From assembly GCA_003427395.1 (NCBI GenBank), contig BFEA01000057.1, forward strand, positions 4,296,620 through 4,360,619: 64,000 nucleotides of DNA, written 5' to 3'. Position 1 is the stretch's first letter. Each line of letters begins with the position of its first letter. The translations under genes were made by a program, and so were the position numbers. Positions 10,720-20,879 of the stretch are shown here, piece by piece. This stretch comes from Chara braunii. Taxonomy: Eukaryota > Streptophyta > Charophyceae > Charales > Characeae. A model generated the notes under the pieces. It was not told the origin of the DNA. It was given only the letters and a program-made list of their open reading frames with translations, and ran no database searches.

Positions 10720-11100
10720 GCATAGCAGAGTCTGCTGATGTTCGTAGGGGAGGGGACCTGAGGGGAGGCACAGGAGATTGGTCCCCTGGGCTTTATCCTC
10801 TGATGCCACCGGCTGTCCCCTGGCTGGTATCGCCCACCTGCAGGTCGGGAGCAGCCCCCGCATGTTCTCTTGTGAACACGGTTCTTTTTTTTTCTTCTTT
10901 TTTTTAACTATAGGGGCCGTAAAAACACGGCTCTGGTATGCTACGGGTTTCCCCGTATGCCCATAGGTAGGAGTAGTGGTAGGTAGGTAGTGTGAACACG
11001 GTTCTGACTGCTACGGGGTTCCCCGTATGCCTACAAGTAGGAGTAGTGGTAGGTAGGTAGTGTGAGGTGAAATTGGGAGAAGAACATAGTTAAAAAAAAG

Positions 11101-11170
<70 letters not shown>

Positions 11171-11180
11171 AAAAGGGGGA
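10720..11180 (+). mobile_element. 5'-truncated SINE-like copy with long poly(A)
   Basis: From about 10720 the sequence matches the SINE body at 10055-10265 (GTCTGCTGATGTTC, AGGGGAGGCACAG, GGTATCGCCCACCTGC, CCCGCATGTTC). It lacks the tRNA-like head and ends in about 85 bases of nearly pure A at 11092-11175. A 70-bp unit beginning CTACGGGKTTCCCCGTATGC is repeated at 10941 and 11011. No clean target-site duplication was found. Confidence 0.6.
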
Positions 11181-11212
11181 ACAAAATAACATAACCAAAG
11201 CAACAAGATTGG

Positions 11213-11935
11213 TTGATGGGAAAGCAACCGGTCATGAAAATAACCACCAGGCGACAGCGAGCACACAAAAGGTTAGATTCGATGCTTTTCTACAGCGGGG
11301 CGATGACACAGTTGGCGGAGCACTATATCCAACATGGAAGACGGGCACAATTAAACCGAGATCGGCTCCCCCCCCCCTCAGCTGAACACAGCGCTGTCAC
11401 AAACAAGGACAGCCCATCTACCTCACAGAATGACACACAGATTTTGACAGAAGAAGAAAGGATGCAGATTGCGGCTCAAGGGGTCAATGCGGTTCCTCTG
11501 AAAAGCCCTGTCCGGAGCAGCGATCCTCCCGACCATGTGGCCTCTTCAGATACACCAGCCACATGGGCGGACAAGGTCAAAAATTCCATACCAGGGCCAA
11601 ACGTTGACAGTCCATCGAGGGCAAGGAGTCCCGCGCACAGGAGACCTGATCATCCCCCTGGACAATCTGTCCCCGGCACGAGCGTTCTTCATGTCCTGCT
11701 TACTTTTACCCTCAGAGACACGAGTGGTTTCGCAAGGGGGTAAGCAGATCATGGTGAAACCCTACCCGGAGAAAGGGCCGGCCGGGAGGGATGCCCTCGA
11801 CGTCAAACATGCAAATAATTGGGTTTTTCACGATGATGCGGCCTTCAAAACAATTAATGATAAAGTCAGATGGATTCTAAAAGGTAGCCCAGATCTGGCA
11901 CGCGACCAGTTCTCATCCAACCGCTCTCCAACACC
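11213..11935 (+). pseudogene. LINE ORF1, N-terminal part, frameshifted
   Basis: This is the first part of the nucleic-acid-binding ORF1 of an L1-like LINE. Protein-like sequence runs in one frame from 11213 to about 11640 (SDTPATWADKVKNSIPG) and then in another frame (PLDNLSPARAFFMSCLLLP to WVFHDDAAFKTINDKVRWIL), so a frameshift lies near 11640. It is acidic and low-complexity at the start, as in plant ORF1 proteins. The frame is cut at 11945 by a minus-strand SINE and resumes after 12467. The assignment rests on the downstream zinc knuckle, endonuclease and RT in the same orientation. Confidence 0.6.
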
Positions 11936-11945
11936 CTCTTCGTGG

Positions 11946-12457
11946 TTGTTGTTGTTGTTGTTGTTGTTTTTTGGGGGAATTCTTCCCTTCTATATTCTTC
12001 TCTCAACTTCTGTTTTGCCTTTCACTACCTACCAACTCCTAAGGCTAGCTATAGGGGACCCCTGCAAGCATAGCTACCTCTCACTGTGAAGGGGATATTG
12101 CATGTTGCCCCTTGCCCTAGTGGTTAAGGGTGTAGGGTTGGGGCCGCCAGTGGGGGTCTGGCTAACGCAAAGACCGAGACCTGCCAGTAGCTGCGCCTCC
12201 CTTTCTCATCGTCCCCCACCCCTCATCGAGTAGCAGCAGTGGCTATGGCCAACACTCTCCCACACAGCACACACAACCCACTCGCGCTTGCACTCACACC
12301 CATGTTGGTCATAGACTCCACTTATACCGATCAGGGGTATCCAGAGGACTATCACAGTCCGTTGGCACTAAGTGCGCCACAGGCGGTCATGGCGCTTGAA
12401 CCCACAACCTCCTGAATGCCACTTGCGTGCCTAACCAACTGAGCTAGGCCGGTGGAT
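11946..12457 (-). mobile_element. tRNA-derived SINE inserted in LINE ORF1
   Basis: Read on the minus strand it starts with a tRNA-like head: A box TAGCTCAGTTGG (12435-12446) and B box GGTTCAAGC (12394-12402), spaced as in a tRNA. It ends in a (CAA)n tail at 11946-11972. TCTTCGTGG (11937-11945) and TCTTCATGG (12458-12466) are the probable target-site duplication, with one difference. Its head shares CGGCCTAGCTCAGTTGGT and GGCACGCAAGTGGCA with the SINE at 9976. It interrupts LINE ORF1 and so is younger than the LINE. Confidence 0.8.
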
Positions 12458-12466
12458 TCTTCATGG

Positions 12467-13440
12467 TTTTGTGTATGCATGAGGTGGACAAACAGACAAT
12501 TGATAATTGGAAAAGACTACGTTGTGATCGATCTGAAGTATGAATCCACCCATGGACGCCGCAGCGCCGGCTCGGACCAGAGGAAAGACGAACACAGCTG
12601 ATGCAGGATTTCTACTGGGTTGACTTCCGCCATATCCCAATAGAAATCCAGGCAGCTTTCGTACACGATTTCGGGCAGATGTATGATATTGTCACTTTCA
12701 TCGACCGCCTCCCATCATATGTCGCAAAGAGGGATGATTACCTCATGATGGCCCAAGATTTTCCACAAGGCCAACCCTTCTCCTTGGATGATGTGATCCC
12801 CTATTGCGTGGGGGGCAGGGAGTACATAATTCATGCAGCGCACAAGATGAGACCGTGGTGTCACAAATGTCGAGTATACGGCCACTGCACAGATTATTGT
12901 TGTCCCCTTCACCCACAAAAAAAAGCTAGAGTGACGGGGAGGTTGCTGAGGGATCCATATAAAGCGTCGCATTGGAGGCCAATAGACCCAGGGCACGAAG
13001 GGCACGAAGGCTGGGTCTACGTGGAGGACCACACGAGTGAAGGGGAACCGGTGGGTTGGGTATGGGAGAAGGCCGGGGAACCAGAGTGGGAAACACCCCC
13101 CCCCAACTCCTGGACCCCCCCAACCCCGGTGGATCACAAACTGCAAAAGGAGGAACCACGGTCAAATGCTGACGTGGGGGATCAGGACAGAGGAGGATGG
13201 AAAACTGTGACAAGGAAGGGAGGAATAGGGATCTGGGTTCCAAAACGCACCCCGGGGCCTGAGAAGGGGCCGGAAGGAACAGAGAAAACCAAATGGTCTG
13301 GAACCCCGCCTGCAGGGAACACACACGAGGAAGTGGAGCCCGAACAGCGAGGGATAGAAGGAAAAGGCAGTAGAGAGATGGGGGATGCAGGAGTGGGCAA
13401 CCCGGAAAACATTGGCCCCTCGGCGAACAAATATGTGTAG
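12467..13440 (+). pseudogene. LINE ORF1, central part with CCHC zinc knuckle
   Basis: An open frame of 279 codons (12601-13440) encodes the middle of ORF1, which coats the LINE RNA. It includes a zinc knuckle, CHKCRVYGHCTDYC, of the form CX2CX4HX4C near residue 88, preceded by a globular part (FRHIPIEIQAAFVHDFGQMY). A charged Pro/Gly/Glu-rich tail follows, typical of plant L1 ORF1. The upstream portion to 12467 continues in a different frame past a stop. It ends at a stop before a G-run at 13441-13449, where an indel is likely. Confidence 0.7.
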
Positions 13441-13527
13441 GAGGGGGGGGATGTGGGAGCTGGGGCCCGTGGCGGCAAGAAAATGAAATAGATCGCACAA
13501 CCCCCAAAACAGCCGGCACCAAGCAGG

Positions 13528-14731
13528 TTGGCCACTGAACCAGTACCCGATCCCCTCCATGTGCAGACCGATACAGAGCAGGTCGGAATGGATGTGGAAC
13601 CTTACAAACAGTCCCGCCTTGAGCCCAGGGGGACACAGCTTGAACACGGGGTACCACCTGCAGGGGCCGAGGATACTATAGCCCACACAGACCCCTTTAA
13701 CATGACGTTTAGGCGAGAGCCTATGGATGTCGACCCTCTCCCGGGCCAAACAGGCAAAGCCCCACAGGGTCTGTCACCTGGGGATGAGCCAGTAGGCGGA
13801 GAAGAGGGGGCTCCGCCACAACACCTGCTCCTGGAACAGAAGTTGGTAGCAGTGGCAGAGTGGCTAATGGCACACTTGAAAGCCAAATATGGCCCGGTTA
13901 CGGAGCTGTTATAGGACCGCACCTATATAGAACATGTTATAGGACCGCACCTATATAGAACTATTTGCAATTCTAGACACGAGTTCCTCTCTTAAAAATG
14001 TGTTAGAACAGGAATTACAACCAGGGATGTCATGGACAGAGGCATGGAATAGATTGGCAACGATTATCTTTGGCAGGTTCCAACCACCATCCCATGACAC
14101 CCTTGAATCCCTAAACAAAGAAGCGATACAGCCAGACCCTCCCCCTGATCCACCACCACCAGAATCCCCAAACAAAGAAGCGATACTGCCAGACCCTCCC
14201 CCTGATCCACCACCACCAGACGCTGAAGAGGACACGCCGTTGGCATTGTTAAAAAAAAAACGACTTAGACACCTGGTTGAAAAGGGTCAAGATACTGGAC
14301 CACTGTCAAAAGACTCAGTGTTGCTGATACCGATACGACAAAAGGAAAGTAAATGGGGGGTAGGGCTGTCACCGGTGGGGGGGGATCGGCAAGGGGGGGT
14401 GACCCTGCAGGGGTGGACCTCCTTTTGGGCAGACCCATATAACAAGCGCTTAGCCGACGCGGGAGAAATTATGAAAATGCAACTATTCAATCATATTGTG
14501 GAATCCTTTGAACCCGGCGCACAAGCCATGCTCACTGGCATGATTGACTCTCTTGAAACAGCCCGGATCGATGTATTTGTCCGCTTTGACCCAACCAAGG
14601 AAGTCGGTTTGCAATGGCTCACACACATCCAGTTGCTCGACCTTCCAACGACCAAGATCAAGCCAAATGAAGTATGGACGAAAAAGATGTGCAAAAAAGT
14701 CTTTGTGCCCTTCTTCGAAATGGTCTGTTGA
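13528..14731 (+). pseudogene. LINE ORF1 C-terminal tail, broken
   Basis: Two open segments, 13528-13914 and 14000-14731, carry low-complexity acidic and proline-rich sequence between the zinc knuckle and the endonuclease. A 28-bp direct duplication (TTATAGGACCGCACCTATAT at 13909 and 13937) introduces the stop that separates them. At 14105-14218 a 57-bp in-frame duplication encodes two copies of a 19-residue unit containing NKEAI and DPPPDPPPP. The segment 14400-14720 is globular in composition but I do not recognise a domain. Confidence 0.45.
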
Positions 14732-14740
14732 CCGAAACGA

Positions 14741-15719
14741 ATGGTTGGAACTGGGAGTAGCAACAGTGCGAACGACTCTAACCTGTTGCCACAAATACCC
14801 AAAGACAAGGATAGCAAGGTAAGTAACCTTCTGCCACAAGTACACAGAGACAAGGATAGCAAGGTAAGTTTGAATGGACCCTGTGAAAGCAGTACACGGA
14901 AAAGACAAGATCTGAATCAATGTCAAAGGGCAGCAGACCTAGTCTTGCGGTCCCTGAACGTGAACGGGTTAGCCACCGTCAAATATGAGAAACAACAAGC
15001 AATTTGGGACCTAATTAGGGGGGTGGGGGGCAGGAATTGGCCAGACGCCATTTGTGTTCAGGAGACCCACCTAATGGACTCCCCAGAACACAACAAAATT
15101 CATAAACTGGTCTGGCCACAAATAGCCTTTAGAGCACACGCCCCAAAACTTGGAAGTGCAGCGGTCGCCGTCTGGCTCCACCCGGAGTCGCGGGTAGACC
15201 CCATCCACTGGGTAGCATATCAAGTTGAAGGAAGATGGATTTTGATTCTTGCTAAACTAGAACATGAGGTGGCGTGCATTATCTGCATTTACGCCCCCAA
15301 TGGGGTGGGGGAAAGGAAGGCCTTTTTTCGAGAGGCTCAAATCGCGGGTCCCGGTCGGAGTCCCGATCATAATTGCTGGCGACTACAACGCAGCCCCAGA
15401 CTGATGGATGGATCGATGGCGAACATCTTCCCCCGCCCCTCTTTACATTGAGGAAGATGAGAGGATGATCCAAGACTTATGTCTGTCACTAAAACTATTT
15501 GACACTTTCCGGAAGCTCCATCCTGACACGAAATACTACTCCTGCCCCCGGAAGGAAGGAACAAAAGGTCAATCCAGATCTAGGATCGACCTGATCCTCA
15601 TTTCAGAGAACTTGCAGGGCTCGCTGCTCTTAGCAACTATCCTACCACGCAGTTCGTATACTGGGCTTGACCACAAAATGTGCACAGTCACACTGACTTT
15701 TCGTAAAAAACCCGACTAG
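14741..15719 (+). pseudogene. LINE APE-type endonuclease domain
   Basis: This is the N-terminal nuclease of LINE ORF2, which nicks target DNA to prime reverse transcription. Motifs of the exonuclease/endonuclease/phosphatase fold appear in order: SLNVNG (Asn), ICVQETHL (catalytic Glu), CIYAPNG (Tyr), GDYNA (Asp/Asn), RIDLILIS and GLDHK (position of the final Asp-His pair). The last motifs lie in another frame (15408-15719), so at least one frameshift occurs near 15330. A 45-bp duplication at 14780-14869 repeats a 15-residue unit (LLPQ..KDSKV) ahead of the domain. It would not yield an active enzyme. Confidence 0.85.
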
Positions 15720-15830
15720 GGGAATGGGTTTTATAAACTAAATGTTTCTCTTCTTCACCAGAAACCATTCCTCAGCTATATAAAAAACTGCTGGTCCTTC
15801 TGGCATACACAAAAACAATACATACCCCAG

Positions 15831-16014
15831 AAAATTGATTGGTTTAACAACGGTTTAATTTTTCTAAATATAAAAATGTAAGGAATACTCGTCACAGTTA
15901 GTGACCCCCAGACTTAAAATGCAAAATTGATTGGTTTAACAACGGTTTAATTTTTCCAAATAAAAAATGTAAGGAATACTCATCACAGTTAGTGGCTCGC
16001 AGACTTAAATGCGA
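15831..16014 (+). repeat. 92-bp tandem duplication within LINE ORF2
   Basis: AAAATTGATTGGTTTAACAA begins both copies, at 15831 and 15923, and both run through GGAATACTCRTCACAGTTAG. The copies have a few differences including one indel. The duplication breaks the linker between endonuclease and RT. Confidence 0.9.
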
Positions 16015-17165
16015 AATAGAGATACTTCAACTACTTCAGCAACTTGAACAGCAGGAAACACCAGAGACTGTCCAGAACCATCCGTCGGACATACAATCCC
16101 TACAACAACAACTACAGACTTTCGTTGTTCAACGATGGGAAGGAATGCGAATCAAGGCACGAGTATCACGACACCGAACCGAAGGCATAATGAACACTAA
16201 ATTCTTCAGCATAACCCGAGCACGGACCCGAAGGACGATTATCGAAGCCCTATATGATCCAAAAACAAGATGTGAAGAAGCAGTAACCTCTACCCCCCAA
16301 TGTTTCCACGTAGCACGGTCCTTCTTCAAGGATCTCTTCACATCCAGATGTTCCCAGCAGGATGAACGGGTTAGGGAAAAAGAGATTGCAACCTTCTTGC
16401 AACCGCTCACAAAAAACTTATCTAAACAACAGAAGGCACATCTACACCGTCCGTTGTCTAAGGAAAAGATTTGGGTTGCTCTGCTGCAAATGGAGGAGGA
16501 AAAAGTGTCGGGCCTAGACGACTTTCCAAAGGAATTCTGGGAAACATTCTGGGACCAGATCGCCCCTGATCTGATGGAGTACTGTGAGCAGGTATGGAAA
16601 TTCGGGCGCACGGGGGAGTTGGTTGGGCAGGGTGTCCTCACCTTACTACACAAAAAGGTGGATAAAATGGATATCAGGAACCACAGCCCGATAACCCTAC
16701 TTACGGTCGTGTATAAGATGCTTGCAAAAGCCCTGAAGAACCGCCTAATCCCTGTTTTTGAAACACCTATACATCCCACTCAAACAGGATTTGTTAAAAG
16801 GGCGTAGAATTCATGATAACATTCTCTTGGTCAACGAATTCCTGAGACTGACACGACATGACAAATGCAATGCGGTCGTGATCTGCATATATTTCAAGAA
16901 AGCGTATGACCACGTAGACTGACTTTTTTTGGACAAATGCATGGAAAAAATGAACATTGGTCCGCTCTTCCGGAGATGGACGACAATTTTACACCAGAAC
17001 GCCACCACGAGGGTCCAGATAAATGGGATGCTGGCTCCGAAAGTTCAGTTGCAGTGGTCGGTACGCCAAGGGGACCCGCTGACCCCCTTCCTTTTCATTC
17101 TCATAATGGAAGCGCTGACTGCAAACCTTCGAACCAACAAGGATCTGAGGAAACTTCAGATTTCC
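15992..17165 (+). pseudogene. LINE reverse transcriptase, 3'-truncated
   Basis: RT of an L1-like element, copying LINE RNA at a nicked target. N-terminal motifs are clear: GLDDFPKEFW, the GVLTLLHKK segment, RNHSPITLL (variant of RPISLL), YKMLAKALKNRL and PTQTGFVK. After a frameshift near 16805, motif A follows as CIYFKKAYDHVD (first Asp replaced by Tyr), then a TGA where the family has Trp. Motif B reads RQGDPLTPFLFIL. The sequence ends in KLQIS before the YADD catalytic box, so the C-terminal half and 3' UTR are missing, replaced at about 17170 by hairpin repeats. Nonfunctional. Confidence 0.9.
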
Positions 17166-17192
17166 GCTATCCTAGAGGAAGTCACCCCTGTT

Positions 17193-17410
17193 TGCGATAG
17201 GAGGAGCGAAGCCCCACAAGGCCTGCCCTATCGCAATAGTTAGCACGGGTAAGGGAAGTGGTGATAAGAGAAGCGAGGCTCCGAGAAACCTGCCTTATCG
17301 CCCTCCAGCCGTGCTTCAATATCAGCAGTGATAGGAGAAGTGAGACCCATGAGGTCTGCCCTATCACGACCAGACGCCCAGGTAATAGGAGTAGATCCCG
17401 AATGGTCTAC
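17193..17410. repeat. Series of about 65-bp hairpin units
   Basis: Three units each begin with a (G)YGATARG arm and end with its inverse. TGCGATAGG (17193-17201) pairs with CCTATCGCA (17227-17235). GTGATAAG (17261-17268) pairs with CTTATCGC (17294-17301), using one G.T pair. GTGATAGG (17328-17335) pairs with CCTATCAC (17360-17367). A weaker fourth unit starts near 17383. Loops share GAAGYGAGRCYC and a CTGCC just before the right arm. Units are 67-68 bp apart. The same arm recurs as a hairpin at 20188-20213. Confidence 0.75.
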
Positions 17411-17888
17411 CATACTGTTACTAATCTTCTCGATGGACAAAAGACAGTGAAAGACCTGAAAAGAGAAGCGATCGAGTACTGACAAACCACTTTCTGATCC
17501 TATTGAGGTGAGGAAAGAGGGAATATTGCCCCGTGAAAACCTACCCTACTATCTTGGAACCTCTGATTGATTCTTATCATATGTTTCTGTTCCAAACTGG
17601 ATTGATGATGTTTCTTGTGCATGCAAAAAAAGAAAGGAAGCAGACGAAAGAAGACTATGTAGGAGAGTCAAGAAGTAAGATGTAGGTAAATGATCACAAA
17701 TGAGTAGAAAGGAAATAAGCAAAGGTTATCTAGGACTACTGCGCCGAATAGAGGAGGATTGAACTATTGTTCGACATCTAAACCATACGGCAGACAACCT
17801 TGCAATTCGCTAAGGTTAGGAGCTAGATGGAGGTCACCGATGAGCATCAATCTAGGTCACAAAGTCAAAGGGGGAATTTTCTAGAGCC

Positions 17889-17898
17889 CGGTATAAAA
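17889..17898 (+). promoter_or_regulatory. TATA box of a probable LTR promoter
   Basis: GGTATAAAAGTGGG is a strong TATA box in otherwise non-coding sequence upstream of an LTR end and primer-binding site at 19074-19092. It would place transcription start roughly 30 bases downstream. The link to that LTR is inference. Confidence 0.45.
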
Positions 17899-18769
17899 GT
17901 GGGAGGTTAAGCTTCTTTCGGACTGTGTTGTGCCTACACGTTTCCATTACTTTTGGAGAGACTTACGGAATATATCCGTAAGAAACTGTAATTCTGTTAT
18001 AAATGGATAACATGTCGGTAGGATTCCGACTCAACTTCCACATGGCTTGATACCCACACCTTAAACAAAGCTTGAAAAGAAACGGACAAATTTTTCCCTG
18101 TGTCTAAGCCTGAATGGTCCTGGTCACTCTCAAAGGTCTTTGAAAAGGTGAGGGGTTGGGCAAAAGGAGTCAAGAGTAGGAAAGAGTGTTGTTCAAGGTT
18201 TTGGGGAGTGAGGGACTAGCTATGAAAGGGTTAAAGTTGACACTTGTAATGCATTGTGTGTTTGCATTTTGTATGTGTATATGTCATCCTCTTGCATTGA
18301 CACAGGTGTTGGACTGTGAATAGTCAATTGAACTTTTAGGGACCATCTGGGATATTCAGGATGGGGTGCACCACAGTTACGAAAAGTGAGGTTTACCACT
18401 CATCACTCCCTTGATATACATATATATAGGTATGTATACGTATCTATGTACAAGGCCATACCCTGACCTAGGTTGTGACAAACTATGGTCTAGGTTTGAT
18501 TGGGATTTCGAGTAAATGAGAGATTACTTAGAAGGTTAGATTGATGATTACACGAGAAAAGGGGACCACTCTGCATTAAATTTTTGTTAGTTCCCACATG
18601 GCTCGATAAGGGAGTGCAGAATCATTATCACAAATAACCTAAGAGTGGAAGATTGTCCAGAAAGTCGACCTGATCAAATAGTCGGTCCGAGAGAGTTAGC
18701 TCTTCGGTGCACGATATACGGGTCAGTTTTAAGGCGTTTTACCTCACGTATGCCTATGCTACGACGATC

Positions 18770-18930
18770 GAGAAAATGCCATCGGCTGACTTACCTCTGC
18801 GATTGCATATAAAAGTCTTCGCACGTGGGTCAGTAGCTCAGCAGGGATACGCCCACCTAAGGGATGGTGACAACTCATGCAGGTGGAGGGAAGTTGTACC
18901 TCGCGAGATCCTTGACCTGTCGTAGGGATT
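18770..18930 (+). repeat. Diverged LTR-derived repeat, copy 1
   Basis: CTCGGCTGACYTACCT, GCATRTAAAAG, TTCGCACGTGGGTC and GGGATACGCCC occur in the same order and spacing here and at 25125-25275. Both copies are followed by CGCGAGA and CCTGTCGTAGG. In both places an LTR end and TGGCGC-type primer site follow, so they are probably the 3' parts of related LTRs. Confidence 0.7.
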
Positions 18931-19073
18931 CGCTAGAGGTATAACACGTGAGGTATAACACGTGCACACGGTCGGAGTGGTATTTCGCTAAGGTGACTTA
19001 AGACTCATGTGTGATGCGACCGTGAGGTCCGACACAAGAATTACTTTACGTCTGGGTGTGGGACCGCTGCGCG

Positions 19074-19092
19074 CGACAGGTGGCGCCGTTGC
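19074..19092 (+). other. LTR 3' end and primer binding site
   Basis: CGACA (19074-19078) followed by GG and TGGCGCCGTTGC (19081-19092) is the mirror of the minus-strand junction at 1903-1930. It marks the inner edge of a 5' LTR on the plus strand. The following 500 bases contain only a short frame, 19423-19527, starting MAPKAVGP, possibly a gag start remnant. Confidence 0.55.
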
Positions 19093-19605
19093 TAAAGATC
19101 TCGCTTCCGAGCCGAGGTCCTTAGTGAACGAACTCGGGTAAACTAAGATGATGATCCAAGCAGAACGACAACTTTAAACTTACTAAAGTAAATTTGACTA
19201 AAGGTTCTGAGTTAGGAGGATGAAAGTATAGTCAAGACCTATATGAAAATTTGGTGAGGAGTAGAAAAGTTAGATGCTGAAGGTAATTAAGGGATACAAG
19301 TAAAATGTTGGTCAAGGACAACTGATGACAAAAGGTTGTTGTAAGTAGAGTGAAGGCATTACATAAAACCTACATCAACTAAGGCATTAATAAACACCCT
19401 GCCTTCACTCAAAGCCAACAATATGGCTCCCAAGGCCGTGGGACCAGTACAGGAAGGGGAAGAGGCGGAAGGCAGGGGAATGTCTCTGAAAAGGCCTACA
19501 GATTTGACCGAAGAATGGGAAGATTGAAAAGAAGAAGATGAGGGGTTGAAAGAGAAGGAGAAAGGGCTAAGGGCGCAAAGGCATTAAGACGAGTGACGTT
19601 GTCGG

Positions 19606-19633
19606 GGCAAATACCCTGACAAGGGTATTTGCC
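19606..19633. repeat. Perfect hairpin GGCAAATACCCT/AGGGTATTTGCC
   Basis: A 12-bp perfect stem with a GACA loop lies six bases inside the LTR-like start. An outer pair GACGTTG (19595-19601) with CAACGTC (19643-19649) extends it. A near-identical hairpin occurs at 47590-47613 in the same position relative to a TGTTGG start. Bidirectional terminator or LTR-terminal structure are both possible. Confidence 0.85.
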
Positions 19634-20001
19634 GGGGATTTTCAACGTCGAACGCTGTCCGACTCCTTCGTTGGAATGAAAGACTTGATGACCGACGTTT
19701 GCAAAAAGTTTATTTAGACCTAACCTATGACTGACAGACTAAAAGTTTTCGAACGTTAGTCCGAACGCGTGTGGCGTCCGGGAGTAACGGAAGTGAATGG
19801 TAATGCTTCGCGGTTGTCAAAGCCGCGGGAATGTGCGGACAGGGCCTAAGTAGGCTAAAAAGAGGGATGCGCCGAGTATAGGACCGTGGTGCAGGGGAAA
19901 TAGGAAGAAAGGGTTTTTTGGCCGCAGGGGTTGACATCGAGCCAGGGGGTTGCTAGGCCAATGCCAGGGTCGCGCGGCCAGCCGACGGGGTAAGACTTGC
20001 C

Positions 20002-20150
20002 GGCAGGGCCTGCAAAGCCACAGGCAGGCAGGGTCTGCAGGACCACAGGTAGGCAGGGTCTGCAGGACCACAGGCAGGGCATGCAATGCCGCAGGCAGGC
20101 GGGGCCTGCGAGGCCATAGGCAGGCGGGGCCTACAAAGCCCCGACATGGG
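20002..20150. repeat. Six-unit hairpin minisatellite with covarying stems
   Basis: Units of 21-25 bp share the frame GGCAGG-stem-TGCA-stem-ACAGGCA. The inner 4-bp stems differ between units but mostly keep pairing: GGTC/GACC twice, GGCA/TGCC, and GGCC/GGCC are perfect. The first and sixth units have GGCC/AGCC, with one mismatch each. The first three units start at 20002, 20027 and 20052. Confidence 0.75.
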
Positions 20151-20167
20151 GGATAGCGACTGGGCCA

Positions 20168-20213
20168 GCTCTTCATATAGAAGAGCTGCTCCTATCACTA
20201 CCGTGATAGGAGC
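20168..20213. repeat. Two adjacent perfect hairpins
   Basis: AGCTCTTC pairs with GAAGAGCT (20168-20187 region), followed directly by GCTCCTATCAC/GTGATAGGAGC with a TACC loop (20188-20213). GGAGCCAGCCCA (20209-20220) is also the exact inverse of TGGGCTGGCTCC (20289-20300), so alternative long-range folds compete. Confidence 0.85.
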
Positions 20214-20474
20214 CAGCCCAGTAGGTTACAGCACCAGACGTTCACCCGGCATGTACTAGGATCGAATCTGAGAAATTGCATACATCGCTGGGCTGGCTCC
20301 TTTTGGAGCTGGCCGCAACGTTTGAAGCCAGCGAGGTTGGATCTGACCGCCCGATCGTGAAGATCGCGCAACCCAGATCGACCGCGCGAGATTAGCATGG
20401 CCTCTGCGCAAGGATGACACGCATAAATCGATAAATGGTCGGAAAAAAAAAAAAAAAAAACTTGGAAAATTTCG

Positions 20475-20560
20475 TCGAATCCCACGGGATTCGAACTTGG
20501 GCCTGCATGACAAAACCGTGGCTTTCAACCACGATGTGATCGTTGGCATAAGCCAACGGG
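20475..20560 (-). other. tRNA-like pseudogene or SINE fragment
   Basis: On the minus strand a pol III B box, AGTTCGAATCC (20488-20498), follows an anticodon-arm-like hairpin CGTGG-TTGAAAG-CCACG (20517-20533), a 5-bp stem with a 7-nt loop. The loop would read GAA if taken literally, but the sequence TTGAAA followed by a long variable region also resembles tRNA-Ser. The T-stem does not pair and no acceptor stem forms, so it is not a working tRNA. Confidence 0.5.
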
Positions 20561-20879
20561 TATAGTTAGTAAAAAGAAAAAAAAGAAGGAAAAAAAAAAA
20601 AACTAAAACCTAAAGAGTATAGCGACAGGTGGCGCAAAGTGAAGTGACTAGGGCGCTTCAGCCCTAGTGAACGTGACTGTGCCTGTGAGGAACGGGCGAC
20701 CGTTCAGCAGTGAGGTGAGTGTTTTCTTTTTTTTGTTTTCCTTCTCTTTTTAAATCTTCTTAGGTTTTCTTCATTTAGATTTGTTTTAGATTTTTTTTGT
20801 TGGATTTCTTTTTAGATTTTGTTGTTTTTTTTATTTTATTTTATTATTAGTTAAATTAAAAATTGCCCGTTCGTCTTGA

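Larger units (their letters stand above)
19600..20627 (+). repeat. LTR-like block, TGTCG...CGACA, about 1,028 bp
   Basis: The block starts TGTCGGGGCAAATACCC, ends GTATAGCGACA and is followed by GG plus TGGCGCAAAGTG (20630 on), matching the layout at 19074 and 25284. Inside are, in order, a perfect 28-nt hairpin, a hairpin minisatellite, two adjacent perfect hairpins, and a tRNA-like piece on the minus strand. No second LTR or target-site duplication was identified, so it may be a solo or truncated LTR. Confidence 0.5.

Noticed and set aside
17193-17410. CRISPR-like array
   Set aside because: Regular hairpin units exist, but spacers are not unique, units are diverged, and the context is eukaryotic with no cas genes.
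20475-20560. Possible functional tRNA gene
   Set aside because: The anticodon-like arm pairs, but the T-stem and acceptor do not, so only a pseudogene or SINE fragment is supported.
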